NCBI GenBank assembly: GCA_008973525.1
Contig: WACJ01000127.1
Location: 915,630-979,629, forward strand
Source of the DNA: Stenopsyche tienmushanensis
Taxonomy: Eukaryota > Arthropoda > Insecta > Trichoptera > Stenopsychidae
Direction of reading: 5' to 3'
DNA: 64,000 nucleotides
In this document: piece after piece, positions 1 to 13,211 of the stretch
Position numbering within the stretch: position 1 is the stretch's first letter
How the letters are laid out: each line of letters opens with the position of its first letter
Made by a program: the position numbers and the translations under genes
The notes under the pieces: model-generated
Told to the model about the DNA's origin: nothing
What the model saw: only the letters and a program-made list of their open reading frames with translations
The model's database searches: none

Positions 1-1478
1 TTATTTATTGCTCTTAGTTTATTTCTGTGAATATTTATAGTTCAGAAATACCTTCTGTATAATACAAATATAGGGCGTATTTAAGCATTATTAAACAATA
101 AAATCCTTTAGAATAATTATGAATATTTCTTGCAATATTCGGGATAAAAATTTAATACTCGTTTATTAGCCACTTAAATTTGATCATATCGCATTTTTTG
201 ATGGAAATGACTGACTTTAAAATTTCAGTGCCTCCAACGCCACAACTTGTTCCTGCGCTAACAATGTCACGATTGTGCTTCCTTCTTCATATTCGAAATA
301 TTTCATAAATACCCAATTTCGAAGAAAATTACAGCACATTAGGTTTATATAAAAAAAATCTTTTGTTAAATATACACAGGAAAGCCATACATCCATAGAC
401 GCACATATCCAAACACAAGGGTACAGGGCAGAGCCATTATCACCTAAATATACTATGGCGCCATAAGTCACGCGATATCCCATGACTTTTATTGCTTCGG
501 TCGTATGATCATAGGGTGCATATCATAATAAGGTGCTTTATATGCTAATTTGCTTATTTATATAAACATACAATTACTTTTACATAAATCGCATTTCATT
601 TGCTCGCGGTTGTGTTTTACTTTTCAATAGACGGGGATAATTCGTGATGTGCGTAAAAGAAATTATTCATGTCCTTGTTCAAGGGGTTTGCACAGGCTAT
701 AAAGTGCTTGGGGGTGGTTTCGTTTCGATTCGGAATAAATTTGGGTCGGGCGTGTTGCAAATTTAAGGATATGCTCATTATCAAATTTGACACGAAAAAG
801 GACTCGGAGATGGGCTTAGAGGAGGCGACTTTAAGTTTGTGCAATGTGGCCTTACAACCAAAAGTTCATGACTTATTTTCTAATTTATATTACATCATTC
901 AGATTCGATAGATCTACACTATTTCATAATAATCAAAATAACTTTAGACAAATTAAAATTATTTTAATTGAATAACATGTTACCAAACTTTAATATATGA
1001 AAACCAAAGACCAAAAATTAAATTTGCTTTAAAAGACACGCAACAAAATATCATTCCTTAAATGAAAATCATTATGTGACTTTGTCAAGCCAACGCTCAA
1101 TAATAAAATAAGTTACTTTTTTAGACTATAAGTTTTTATCGGTACTCAAATATGCTTTAGTGATGAATCGATATTTATATTGCAACTCGGCTGGGTGGCA
1201 CCAAAAAGTGATAAACTAGATATGCAATCAGATAAAACGTCTCAGATTTTATGTCCCACCTGGTTCGTTCTCTATCGGATCGCAGACGAGGTAACACAAA
1301 GTGGATAAAAAGCAACAAAAAAAGACAAGGATAGTTAATCTGTTCAGGATGTTAACTTCTAGATGAGAGATCAGACCCGAGTGCTAACGTCATATTGAAT
1401 GCTAACATCATCATGCGAAAGACTGATTTTAGCTGCACGATCAGCTCACATGATTTAATATTTAATACTTTGTAACAT

Positions 1479-1640
1479 AAGTGGCTCCTAACCGACTTCT
1501 CGAGAGCTGCGTTGACTTCGTCGCTGCGGTGTTTGTCGCGTTATTTGGTTACAGAAATCGAACTGGAAGGTCACTCGGATGCGAAGCAATTCCGTAACGC
1601 TAGTCACGATTATAATCTTAGATGACGATAAACAACAGAT
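1479..1640 (+). repeat. Dispersed repeat family R1, copy 1
   Basis: GC-richer block inside AT-rich sequence. It matches the reverse complement of 56462-56620 over about 160 bases. Shared words include GACTTCGTCGCTGC, GGTCACTCGG, TGCGAAG and AATTCCGTA, and the similarity extends into ACGATAAAC. No reading frame, polymerase III boxes or terminal inverted repeat was recognised. It could be a SINE-like element, a solo terminal repeat piece or an old transposon end. Confidence 0.6.
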
Positions 1641-4600
1641 ACCTCTTCTTGAATGGGGTGTCTCTTTATCTTTTTCGGTAATTTGTTTCTAAATGGATTT
1701 TTGCACTATATGCACATGTCGATGTTTTTATATGCATTTTTAAATTAATTTAGATACTTATTTACGTTATACCTGGCGTAAACATATTGAATAAAATCCT
1801 CAATGTAAGTCTTCAACCACTGAAAAATTTTAACGAGGTGCTCTAAAATGTGGATGTCGTTTTTGGTCGCTTTGAGGGCGACACATTAAAAAAGTATATA
1901 ACAAAGCCTCTGAAGATACGTTTCTTAATTTCATATATTATATGATATTTGGTCGTAAACATGACATCGGAGCAAATTGGTATTTTATAGCGATACGTTT
2001 GTCTCCGAGCCATAATACAATAAGCATATAAATAAATATAAGCCGACGAGTGTTTTTCTTTTCATAAAACACCACTGACATTCGTGGTTTCCTAAGTGCA
2101 CTAAAGCTCCGAACACACACTATATATATTGGAATTTTTTCGGCAAATGCAATTTAATGGTAACGGTAACAGGTAATGTATATCAAGTAAGGGAGCAACA
2201 TTTTTTTATCATCATCATGTTACGTGAAATGGTCCAATATTTTCTAAGATACATAAAAAGAAGCTGGGCTCTCTATCTCCGGATGGGCTAGTGATGTTTG
2301 AAAATGAAATTCGGTTGTGTTAATATGCTTTCGGCGTTTTGTATGACACAGGGATTGCCAACTACGAAAATCGTTGGATTTATATCAAATCTAAAATTTT
2401 ATCTATAAAAACATATTTAAAAAATGTTTTTGTTAATATCATTTAGCATCCGGTGAAGAATAAATGCCATTTTTTTCTATTTCCAAGGTTGTAATAATAT
2501 GTCGTTGGGTTAGGGGTTGCAATTCCAGCTGCTATATACATAAAAGGAGCTTGTTTTAAGTGGGTTTGGTAACACTTATGTGTGGTTCGTGAGTTTGAAA
2601 CCCCTGGTGGAGGCTATTATGTACAATAAGGCTGTAGAATTGTTCGCTTACCGAACGAAGCACGTTTTCGGGAAGGCGTCCCCCAACACCTAAATAACGA
2701 ACAATATCCCCCAAATGCCTTTACAATCAACAGGGACTTGCTTGGCATACAGCCTGCATTACTACATATAGGGAGGCTTGGCGACAGACACCATTAAACA
2801 CACGTACATCATCTTTAAAACGCTCTAATAAAAGTCTCGTGTCACTTCTAGGGGTAGTTTTTATATAAATTTAAATGTATACAATAGCATTAAACTTTGA
2901 TGCAATAGCGCAAAATTGGCAATGTAAACGAATTTAAATTTAAGCACTCTATCAGATTGAATAATTAATGGTAAACCATAAGAAATTGATCAAAATAAAT
3001 CTGCATACTTAATCACATGATAGTGCAAACTTCTGTACCTTTTCATAACTAATGTGATAATTTATAATCTATCACTGCTATATATTTTTAGTCCTTTACA
3101 TAAAGGGAGAAATTATAAATAATGGTTCTTTAGGAAATATTGTTAAAACCAAGCAAAATTTATTGATTTATTACTTTCTTACAAAATGAATTCCATGTCA
3201 TGTAGTACATTTTTAATATTTTTAACCTATTTGAAACCATGGTTATAAATCAGAATTGCCACATTTTATCAAATTTTTTTGCTTTGCATTTTAAATTATC
3301 ATACATAAAACTCAGGCATTAATACCTGCTAAATCTAGAATATTAAAAAAAAATACTTGAAGTAGCAATTTTCTTGATTTTGCTGTTTGGTAAGTAATAT
3401 CAATGCCTGGTTACCTTTTTCAGTTCTGATGAATTTGTACTTCAAACTCAATACAAAAACGTTTTTCTTCGGTTTACTTTTGAATAAAAAATGACTTAAA
3501 ACCATTATATGCAATATTAAGTATGAATTTTAACATAAAGTTCTATAACTAGTAATTTTGACTGGTGATACTTTAAGTGTTAAAGATGTTGAGTATAAGA
3601 ACAAATATATATAAACTACATTCACTCAAAAGTGAAGATGATTAAACGAAGAACTATAAATATGCTTGTCGAGTGCAATTATTAGTATATTTGAGGAATA
3701 TCATATCCATAGAAATATCTGCTTAAATTGAATATAATTTGCAAGTATTAAAATAATTTAATTGCTAGTAAATATTAAATAAAGGGTGGACATTGGATTT
3801 ATTCAGATCGAATGACACAAAATCTAAATTCTGAAAGGCGTTCATGACAATGGAATAGAATGATTCATCAAACTTATCTTTGTTAAACTTGCGAAAAACT
3901 TTCCCCATCTCCAGCTTTATTCCGATTTATGATCAGTCTAAGTCCGAAGCTATATTCAATTAACGAAGTAGAAAATGATAGGTTTCAATTGAAGTGTTAA
4001 ATTGATGAATTTAAAGCTCGGGATGCCCTAATTGATTTTAGAATTTTTTTCACCCTAGAGATAATCGCTCAATGAAGCTGGCATCTATTGCGAAATTTTT
4101 CTTTTTGAACTTTGCAGACACTTTAGTGTTTTTTCATCGAGCGAAACTTTCGTTAGTGTTTGAAAATACACGATTTGAGTTACCATTAAAGAAAAAACTT
4201 GTTACCCATCATTCAAAATGTATGCAAATCTAGCCGAATGAAACCTTTTTGTTTTTTATGCGTGTTTGCCCGAAATGGAGTTTTTATGTTTAGTCGGTTA
4301 GATTTAAAGGATTTTTTCCCTTTCTTTCTTCCTTTTTTTTCATATGCGAAGATTTTTCGTGCGTCTAACTGCCTCTCGGATGCGAAACGATCTTTATCTT
4401 TCACATTTGTTATGGAGGCAACAAAAAAATATCTACCGAATTCCTTAGTATACTCGATTGAAACTTCTCTAAAGGAATAAAGAAATAAATGAATCGAAGG
4501 CTGTGTTTATCGACGCTCAATCTTATGCGGGGTGTTTTTATTTTTTTAAGGGCTCGTTCGTTTTGGGTCGTTCTGCACAGCGAAATAAATAGTTTCGTAT

Positions 4601-5888
4601 CATAAGAGAATTACATTGCGGTCTCACTGCTTCGACACGAATACGCTAATGTGAAATTTCTTATGGTTCGCTTTGATGAAAGATTATATGATAATTTGAT
4701 TTTTATCCGAATCAAATTATTTTCTGTAATTTGTCTCCATGGTTAAGTTTTGTGTAACACTGATTTTATGGCATGTTTTTCACAAATCATTAAAGTCGTA
4801 TTTATAAGCGTAGAGTTTTGTTCGAACTTATTTTATAAATATTTGTTGCATTTCGGCTTCAAAATTAAATTTACGGATTAATATGTACAAACGATAAAAC
4901 AATATTAATTTATCTTAGTTATGGGAAATGCCAAGTACACTGACATATGCTCGGAGGATAAGGAAAACTTTGCAAGTATGTCCACGCATTATACGCACTT
5001 GAGGGTTGGATATTTGGGTCCTGATAATGTTTTTTTGTCCCTAAATTTTGATGAACAATGCTTTGTTTAAATATACATAGAATAATACTTCCGAAACTTT
5101 ATAATAACTGCTTGCTAATCTTATTATTAAATTTAAAAGACCTTCGATTATCAAATTGATTTAACCTTAAGACATTTCGTATAATATAAATCAACCATCA
5201 TACATCAACTTTTCTGATAAATATTTAGCTTTTTTATAAACATCAATCAATTATGTAACCAGTAGTATAATAAAAATTAAATTTAATAGCTCTCAGTTGA
5301 AATACTTTGATACATTATCAACAACCATGATACTTGAGAAGGATTTTTTTCCTTTAAAAATGCATATAATACTACATATTTATTTATCCACAAAATTGAT
5401 AGTAATCTATTTAGCACTATTGACGATTATAAGTTTTCAAATACCAACAATGAAGGGAAGATTATTATGTTTTGTGTACAATTCTAAAAGTGAATGCTGA
5501 GAGGGTATCCAGCTTATCCCAGCCACTGCTGATGGAACTTCTTCTTTAAAATCAATCTTAAAAAGATATTTAAACTGTGAAAATAAAAAGTTCATTATAT
5601 TTTTAGGTATGTATAGACTATATATAATGTATAAGAAAATATACCGAAGTAAAGACATTTCAAATTCTTAGAACTAAATGGAATCTCGAATATGAAATAT
5701 AGGTCCCATATATATCATAAACCATGTTCCAAGATTATTAGATAAAATGACGACTTGCTTAAAAAGAAAAGGCTCACTGCAGTTTCAAAATTTCTCCTTA
5801 TAAAGCTAGTAAAAAATTAATTTCGATACAATAGTTTGACTTTTTGCCATCTGCATCTACCTTGCGGCGTCTTTTCTTCGATCTTTAA
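1641..5888. other. AT-rich intergenic stretch, nothing firmly recognised
   Basis: No coding exon or transposase relic was recognised. A segment at about 2500-2860 is richer in GC and has TATA-like and AATAAA (2827-2832) motifs, weakly suggestive of a terminal repeat. The short open frames at 4199-4480 (both strands) look like chance openings. Confidence 0.4.
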
Positions 5889-6368
5889 ATGACCAATCCC
5901 CCAAATTTATTGATTAAAAATAAAACCAATATTTGGCTTATCAACCAATCAACACCAAATCTGCATCAGTCAAAGTTACCTTCTATTGGTGAAGTATTAC
6001 GTTTATGTTTTAACACTACAGCTTTAAACACCGGCTTGAAAAACAATGCTTGTGTTCTTCTGGGCAAAAAATGAAACAAGATGCTTTGCCTAGCTTGTCG
6101 GCATCATATAATGGTAAATATATTAGAAACTATAGAGAGTCTATCGCTCGGTCCCTCTAGTGCTCCAGATATCCAATTGTTTAATGGATTTAAGAAAAAC
6201 TGGGCCAAAATTGATCAAAGTGATTGTAAAGCATTCATTTATGATACCACGTCCTCAAAAATCATAGAAAATGTTACTGCAAACAGGATTTCTTTTGTTC
6301 AAAAACAACTGTATCAAAAAGTGTATCAAACTCGAATGTCTACTTACAATATCAAAACAAGAAAATGA
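5889..6368 (+). pseudogene. Broken repeat-encoded reading frame (CRHHI-type insect ORF)
   Basis: Two adjacent open pieces in the same frame are separated by an in-frame stop near 6072. The first contains KLPSIGEVLRLCFNTTA and the second CLACRHHIMVNI followed by GPSSAPDIQLFNGFKKNW and KIDQSD. The order SxGEVLxL, then ACRHHI, then GPSSxPDIxLFxxFKxNWxxID resembles an uncharacterised protein that recurs in many copies in aphid and other insect genomes and behaves like a transposon passenger or transposon-derived ORF. That comparison is from memory. The expected middle segment between the two halves is largely missing, so this is a decayed copy. Its biochemical role is unknown. Confidence 0.5.
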
Positions 6369-9300
6369 GAAACAATAAGATTTGTAGGAATAATTTCACT
6401 AATGATGTCGCTGCCTCCAGTACCAGTACAGTTTCATATCTATGGATAACGATTATTATTATGCTAGAAATTAGTGGTTAGTTTAGTGTTAAACATACGA
6501 TTAAGATGCATTCTACGTACAAATCTACAATACTAATGCATATAAGCACATAACATATTCATCAGGGATTTTAAGACTTACTTTGAATTCAGAATATATT
6601 AGTAAACAAAAATTTTCATATTAAGAAATCTGAACGTTCACAGACTCCCCTTTGTTGATCGCCGTGTCTAAGAATTAAATCCTGTTAAATTATGATCTGA
6701 ATTCTCAAGAAGTATCGTAATGCGCTTATTAATCAGCAGATTAAGAAAATTTCCTTCGGCAAGGTGATCTTCTATCCTTCGGCGAAAACATTTTGTTTGC
6801 CTTCTGATAATGAAAATTCAAAGAGATATTATGAATGTATAAGTATTACTTCTAAGAAATAATTCCCATAATATCTTATAAACGATCGTCTAAGCAACTT
6901 AAAATTTCCACCCGTTTATAATCCATCCTTTACAAGGAACAGCACGTAGCCGATTAAAATAAAAGAAGGACTATCGTCTCACATAAATTTGTGTACATAT
7001 TAGACATTGTGTTGATTGATATTATTTCCAATTAATCTTTGATTTGAGTCCAAAAAAATGTGCAAATAATTATGGACTTACAGATTTACTAAGTGATATT
7101 TTAATCAATCAAATGCATGGTTTATTTTTAAAAAATACCTGAAACTAAAACTCATTGGATATTCTACATTTTGGATATAAATAGATAATACATTTATAAT
7201 AAAAGAGGTATTATGTGTATGTATAATGCACAAGAAACTTAAATGCTATACAAATGTTTATTATGAGCTTTCGAAGCGAATGAAATTTAGTTTGTGTACA
7301 TTTAATATGGAGTGATTAAATTTTGCAATATCATTCATATTGTTAAAATTGGCTCAAAAATGGAACGAAAATTTCAGGATTTTCCATAAATTATTTTGAG
7401 TTTTCTTCAACAATAGAATGTATTTAATTTTACAGATTTAAGCGCAGTATTGCTGAGCTTTCAAAGGGAGGAAAATTCAAAAAGCCAAATCAGCATAAAG
7501 CAAAAAAATCTGCTCAAAGGGAATTAAATATTTTAATGGAATATAAAGTGTTTTAAGGAACCGTAAAATATCAGGATTAAGCAGCCTCATAAAATGGCTG
7601 CAATTCATAATTTTGTTGAAATTTTAATTTAAATTTATACATCTTGCATAGTAATGAGAGGGTCCTGAACTACACCAGGGGAGCCTACCCCAGGACTGAC
7701 TCGGGGAAAATTATTCAAATCTCTCTCTTAAGGGAAAAGTTTTGCAAACGCTTGCATCGCTTAATATTATACGTTTACGTTTATCATCTTCGAATAGTTT
7801 ATTTTGGACGCGATTCTTTGGAACCCCAATTTTTCTCGGGGGATGAAAATATAGATATTCAAATAGGCCGATTTAACGCAGGGATGCGATTAGAGTCGCG
7901 CAAATAATTTCAAATGTCTCAATTGAAAAAAAGCGCTGTGAGTTCTTTTCAATTGCTCGGGGAAAGTTTCGCTTGTTTTTCGAGTGGAATGTCGAATTTA
8001 AGTCGCTAGGGGATGAATAATTAGGACCGGGTGTGCAGACGGTCTTATTTCTGATGGAATCTCGGCGCACTGAAATTAACATATTTAAGATATTACAATC
8101 CCCTAAAAGCGTTTTATTTCAAACTCTTTCAATTATGATAAAACATTACCGACCCTCCTTAAGTTCTCACTTTTATTCAATTTGAACCCCTTAAATCTTG
8201 CTTTTTTTTGTCCGGACTTCATTCGGACGTTTTCATGAAAAATTACAAACTTTGATATGCACCTCTGATAAAGTTTCTGTGATGAAATTTACAGGGCGCC
8301 CCTCATTTGGAATAATCTCTGGATATAATCTCAACTTAATGAACATCACACCATGTCAATTATTTAAATTAAATTTGTTTTTAACGAGAAATATATCGTT
8401 CGGAATATAACAACTATACCTAGCCTGAATAAATTATTATTTCTAAATGAGATTTTTTCTGTTTGAATTATACCACTTAAATCTCACTGTTAGTGATAAA
8501 GTTATAAATTAGCTTCAATCTGTTTGCTGATTAAAGAAATTTATCGAATTTGCAAAAAAAAATACTACTTTGTTAATGTTATTTTATTTTTATGCGAGGC
8601 ATAGCGGTCCAGAATGTGTTAATTTGATTTGTTTATCTATATTTTGTGTTTCCTTCAGAAGGTAATTTCTCGAAAGCTATGCTTCATATATTTATAGATT
8701 GCAGATTTGAAATTCGCATTCATCCCTCAATTGACACTGTTAATTGGAAAAAAATATTTTTAGATAAAAATAATATTAATTTCAACAAAATTAAATCTTC
8801 AATAGCTTCAAATGCTTTTAACTATTTCAAAAAATAATAAATCTTCCCATTACATACAATACATATTTTGATTTCGAATTATTCTGTGCTCAACGATACT
8901 TATCCATCATAAACATCAAAAGACGGATATAATATTTTTTTATCAATAGTAAATCATAATCTAAAGCTTTTATGTTAAAATGCTTTAATTTTGAACAATG
9001 ATTTTTAAATAAATATATTCCTGTATGCCTTTCACTATTTGCCTAGTGTACGGGCGCTCCAGGGACACTACGGTCCCATTTATGCATGTTAGATGTTTGA
9101 CCAACGTGCAACAAAGTTAGATGAAAATCCAATGATGAAAATCAGTTATTTTTTCGTTCAACAAAAAGAGGAAAAAATGTATCCCTATGCCGTGTTTTCA
9201 TTTCCTGTTTCCGTGGTCAGGAAATAAAGGTTCCTCCGGGCATGCAGGTCGAAATCAACTCTACGCGAACGCTGCAGATTAATCGACTTGTGTTGAAATG

Positions 9301-9562
9301 CAAAAAGCTAAATTTTCACCTGAATAATTTTAACTGAAAGGTTTCGAATGCATTTGTGCAGGATCAGAATTCTTCGATTTTATTCATAGAATGGCATATG
9401 CGTTGTAGGAGTTTCAATTGAAAGCCTTATATGTGGTTTTATAGAATATTTCCAAAGTTCACACCATTGCCATAATATTTATGCAATATCTATTATATAT
9501 CACACAGAAATGACGACCATTTCTTCTTTTATATATATTTGGATTTTATTTTATATATTATA
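6369..9562. other. Intergenic stretch without recognised features
   Basis: AT-rich. The part at 7640-8090 is somewhat richer in GC and unique-looking, but carries no exon signature. The open frame at 8646-8837 reaches a clean stop but has no motif I recognise. Confidence 0.4.
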
Positions 9563-9705
9563 CATACTTGGGTCTGTTTTTATGCGAATCTTTTTTATGC
9601 GATTTTGAAGTTATGCGGTTTACAAAAATAATGGATCCTATCTATCATTTTTCTGTAGAGCAGAAAGTTTTTTTTATACGAATGCGCATAAAAAAAATCC
9701 AAGTG
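9563..9705 (+). mobile_element. Short pogo-like terminal-repeat element (MITE)
   Basis: The left end reads CTTGGGTCTGTTTTTATGCG. The right end, reverse complemented, reads CACTTGGATTTTTTTTATGC, so the two ends form an imperfect terminal inverted repeat next to TA dinucleotides. The left half also has GAAGTTATGCGGTTT, a signature shared with the copies at 12.85, 17.7, 47.4 and 54.2 kb. At about 143 bp it cannot code for anything. The neighbouring Tigger-type transposase relic suggests the family assignment. Confidence 0.55.
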
Positions 9706-9729
9706 TAAAAATAGTGTTTCTTCTACCCA

Positions 9730-10085
9730 ACAAAACATGTTTAATTTAGCCACTAGATAAGCGCATTATTTCCACTTTTAATGAGTATTGTATTATGAAA
9801 CTAGAGAATGAGTTATTAACTGTACCTGAAGTTTGGATAAAGTTTTCAATTTTGGACTTTATAAATAATATTTCATGTGCAGAATCTCAGATTACTCCAC
9901 ACACTTTAAATTCTTGTTGGAAAGCAGTTTGATACGAAGGCCGAATGAATGAATGGCGAATTACTTGAGTATACTCCCTTGAATGATATTATTGGTTTGA
10001 TGTTATATGGCAGGAATGAAACATAAGACGATATTGATGTGGAAGAAACTTCTGCCCCTAAAAAAATATACAAGAAACTAGTCTG
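9730..10085 (+). pseudogene. Relic of a pogo/Tigger-type transposase C-terminal region
   Basis: With one or more frame changes and stops, translation gives LLTVPEVWIKFSILDFINN followed by ITPHTLNSCWKAV, then DVEETSAPKKIYKKL. This order (a W/F-rich helix, an 'I..AIxNI'-like helix, then 'xLNxCWKxL' and an acidic tail) is typical of the region after the DDE domain in Tigger/jerky-like transposases. The catalytic core itself was not found. It lies between two segments carrying the ATGCGGTTT terminal signature (9563-9705 and 10155-10262), consistent with all three being parts of one decayed element. Confidence 0.5.
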
Positions 10086-10154
10086 CTTATTATACATGAC
10101 TCAAATTCTAAACGAGCTTTCAAATTTCAGCGCTAGCTTAAGAATTGCATGTCT

Positions 10155-10262
10155 CCATATCACGAACCGCATAAAAAAATATTGGTTAATCTTCGCAAAG
10201 TTTTTTTATGCGATTTTAGCTACATTTCATCACATCGATTTGAAGTTATGCGGTTTTTAAAA
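10155..10262 (+). repeat. Pogo-like family terminal segment
   Basis: Contains ACCGCATAAAAAAA, TTTTTTTATGCGATTTT and GAAGTTATGCGGTTTTT, all matching the ends of the 12845-13211 and 53701-54329 elements. No complete pair of ends was found, so this is a fragment or part of the same element as 9563-10085. Confidence 0.5.
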
Positions 10263-12844
10263 ATGACGTAATGTATTGTCTAATGTCAATAATATAATAA
10301 AAGTGTGTTATAAAAAACTTGTAACAATTTGTACAAATGTGTTGTGTAAAACCGTGTTGTACAAGGACCGAGTGTATTTTAGACATTCAAAAACTATAAA
10401 AGTTCCAAAAAAATTTTTACAAATTTAAAAACTACAACTATGATTTTTTGCAGCTATCCATGATTTTCATAAAGACAGTCATATAATAAATTTTCTTTTT
10501 CTATAGATAATTTCTTGTAGTTTCCATAACTTTTTTAAAAATTCAACCTTTTTAAATGCTGTTCAAAATCCTGTGTGTTCAAAAATATTTGTATATCTTT
10601 TATGAACAAACGGTGGTTTTGGTGCGAAAATCTAAATTCAAACTTAAATATTAAACGATGTAAAAAATATATAAATCAGTTCCTTCAATTATATGATATT
10701 TCACATTTTTATAATAAAAAACCAAACAAATACAAATAATTCCGAGTTTTTTAGATGATATGTGATCATTAAACGTTCTTATCTATCTTTTATTGATCAT
10801 AGTTGGTTTGAAATTTCTCAATAAACTCAAGATCTTGATTCATTAATAGCTTTATGCTGCTGAATCGATTAAATTTGGTTGAAGCCCATTATCGTATTTA
10901 TTAAATCAAGATAATAAATGACCGGAATTTTATTTAATTACTTCTAAAGTATGGGCGGTTGATCTTGATAAGGAAGTTATGAAGAATATTATTCATAGTT
11001 AGTTGAAAACTTTAAGCCATAATATAGTTAATGGTGAAATACCAGCGTCTAAATCTTTAAATGCATTTATGCGCAACTTTGTAGAACAATAAAGTAATGA
11101 ATGCAAATCGAGTTCCTTAACCCCCGCAAATTGGCATTGATAATGAACGAAATTTCTCAATAATTAACCTGGGAGCTTTCCGTTTGAAGCACTTAAATAT
11201 ACATCGGTTTTATTTAAAGTCAATTTCTTGGAAGGCCACTTATTTAAGGCGACCGGGGAAGTATCGTGTATTTATAGGGGGGAAAATTAGCCACAGAGGT
11301 GGTTACAAAATGTGAAATATTGTGTGAGTTTGAAAATATTACGCATGATGCGAAACGGCATGTTACGTGAAAAATCCGCATAATGTAGTCTTCCATGTTT
11401 TGTAATTATGGACTGACTATTATAAAGTAATAATTCAAATGTAACAGTTTGATATGTGTAACGAGCGCAATCAGTCACGAAAGGAATTATCATCGCAGAG
11501 GGCCCAAATAGGGTGACCAAACGCCAAAAAATACATATTTAGACTATAATCCAACAACAAAATGGTATTTGATTCAATCCATTATTAAATAGAGAATTTA
11601 TAAAAGATCGAAAAATTTACGATCTTCCACGGAAAGCCCTCTTTATAAATTTTCATTGAACGAGTTGAATTAGAAAATTGTCCCTCCATAATCTGTATTA
11701 GATTATTCCCGACAGTACAGAAGTAATGTGTTAATGATAGCCGGGCTAACCGTGCTCGGCTTCCAGTACATTAAAAACACATTTCTATTTGGCACGGGGG
11801 TTGAAAAAGAGAGAGCAAACTTTTTCGTGGCCAAAGGAAACGATTGGTAAGATTTATGGCCCTTTTGTTACAAAAATATAATAACCCTTAATTATCGCGG
11901 CGCCTTGTTGAAAGACTCATTTGAATATTGATATGGCCTTTTGTGAACGATCGCACACCACTCAGCGCTTACGAAAAATATCATTTATATTTAATATATA
12001 TTTATATATTTTGCCACTTTTGGCACCATATGACGTGTTCTGACCTGATGAAAATATGTTAACATACGACTACTAAGTCTTCTATCCTAAAGATTTTCCA
12101 ATAAAAAATTAATATTTCTATACACATTAATACACAAGAACCCATAATGTAACATTTGAATGTTTTGCATTATGTAAATGTATTTATAATTGCTTTTTTT
12201 AATCAATATAGAGATATTTCAGATGTGATAGTCTGCCCATGATCACGAAATAATTGCAGTTACTACTACCACCACCATCGCTTTGAATACATGTTATAAT
12301 CCATATAAATAAATTAATTTCTCGTAAATTGTAAATTTTAACGCGATTATATACAACTATAATTTGAGATCTTGCGTCCATCAAACTAACTTTATTGCTT
12401 TTAAATGTTAAATCAATGATATCTTCTATTAATTGCATAAATCTTGCAAATATATATACAATTCAAGTATTACATTTTAAAATATAAATGAGGCTTTATC
12501 AATTGTAAAACGATATTTTTTATCATCAAGCAGAAAACATCAGGTTATTCGAGGTGATAAGTTTAATTTCTTTTATTATCCAGATATTATCCCATGAATT
12601 CCATATTATGATACATTTCAAACAAAAGTGCCGAATATGTATCAAAAATGGCTATAGTCATATGTAATTTCTTTGTATTGTAGAGAAGTGGATGAATTAC
12701 GATCAATATCCGCAAGTGGTTTTTCATCATCAATGTGGCAGACGGTCATCTACGTGCCGATTTTAAAGCCTAAATTTTATTTGCTATAATGATAAAAAAA
12801 AACCTTTCTAGGACCTTTTAAAAATTTTAATAAAAACACCAATA
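10263..12844. other. Intergenic stretch without recognised features
   Basis: AT-rich, with a somewhat more balanced block at about 11640-11960. No exon with credible splice sites and no transposase motif was recognised. Confidence 0.4.
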
Positions 12845-13211
12845 CACTCAAACTTTTTTTGTGCGATTTCGAAGTTATGCGGTTTTTAAAAACAATATTT
12901 CCTTTTTTTATTATATATATAGATATTTCGGATAAAATAGGAAATAAATCATCAACACTAATCGAAATTTGGAAAAAAATTATAATTTGGAACTGTGTAA
13001 ATCATATTGCATCTGCCTTCGTTGAATATATGACCACGCCCTTTATTCTGGTTTAGATTTTTGAAAAAATGATTTATTTTTTTTTAGTTTCGACTTTTTG
13101 AAATACATTCTGCAAAGGAATTTACAAAATTCCAACTACTTGTACTAATGACTTGGCTGAATTTGTGCGATTTTCCGCGGAACGCATCTACCGCACAAAA
13201 AAGGTTGTGTG
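12845..13211 (+). mobile_element. Non-autonomous pogo-like element with terminal inverted repeats and TA duplication
   Basis: 367 bp. It starts CACTCAAACTTTTTTTGTGC and, reverse complemented from the other end, CACACAACCTTTTTTGTGCG. Both ends abut TA (12843-12844 and 13212-13213), the expected target duplication for pogo/Tc1-mariner elements. Subterminal words GAAGTTATGCGGTTTTTAAA (left) and TTTTCCGCGGAACGCAT (right) recur in the 53701 element. An internal word, ATAGGAAATAAATCATC, is also shared with that copy and (inverted) with the 47 kb copy. No intact reading frame. Confidence 0.75.

Noticed and set aside
2500..2860. Possible retroelement terminal repeat (TATA-like word, later AATAAA at 2827)
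   Set aside because: No second copy was seen in the window, no TG...CA boundaries with target duplications, and no neighbouring gag/pol.
8646..8837. Small plus-strand frame after a GTTTCCTTCAG acceptor-like sequence
   Set aside because: 63 codons in AT-rich DNA is within chance expectation, and the peptide matches no family I know.
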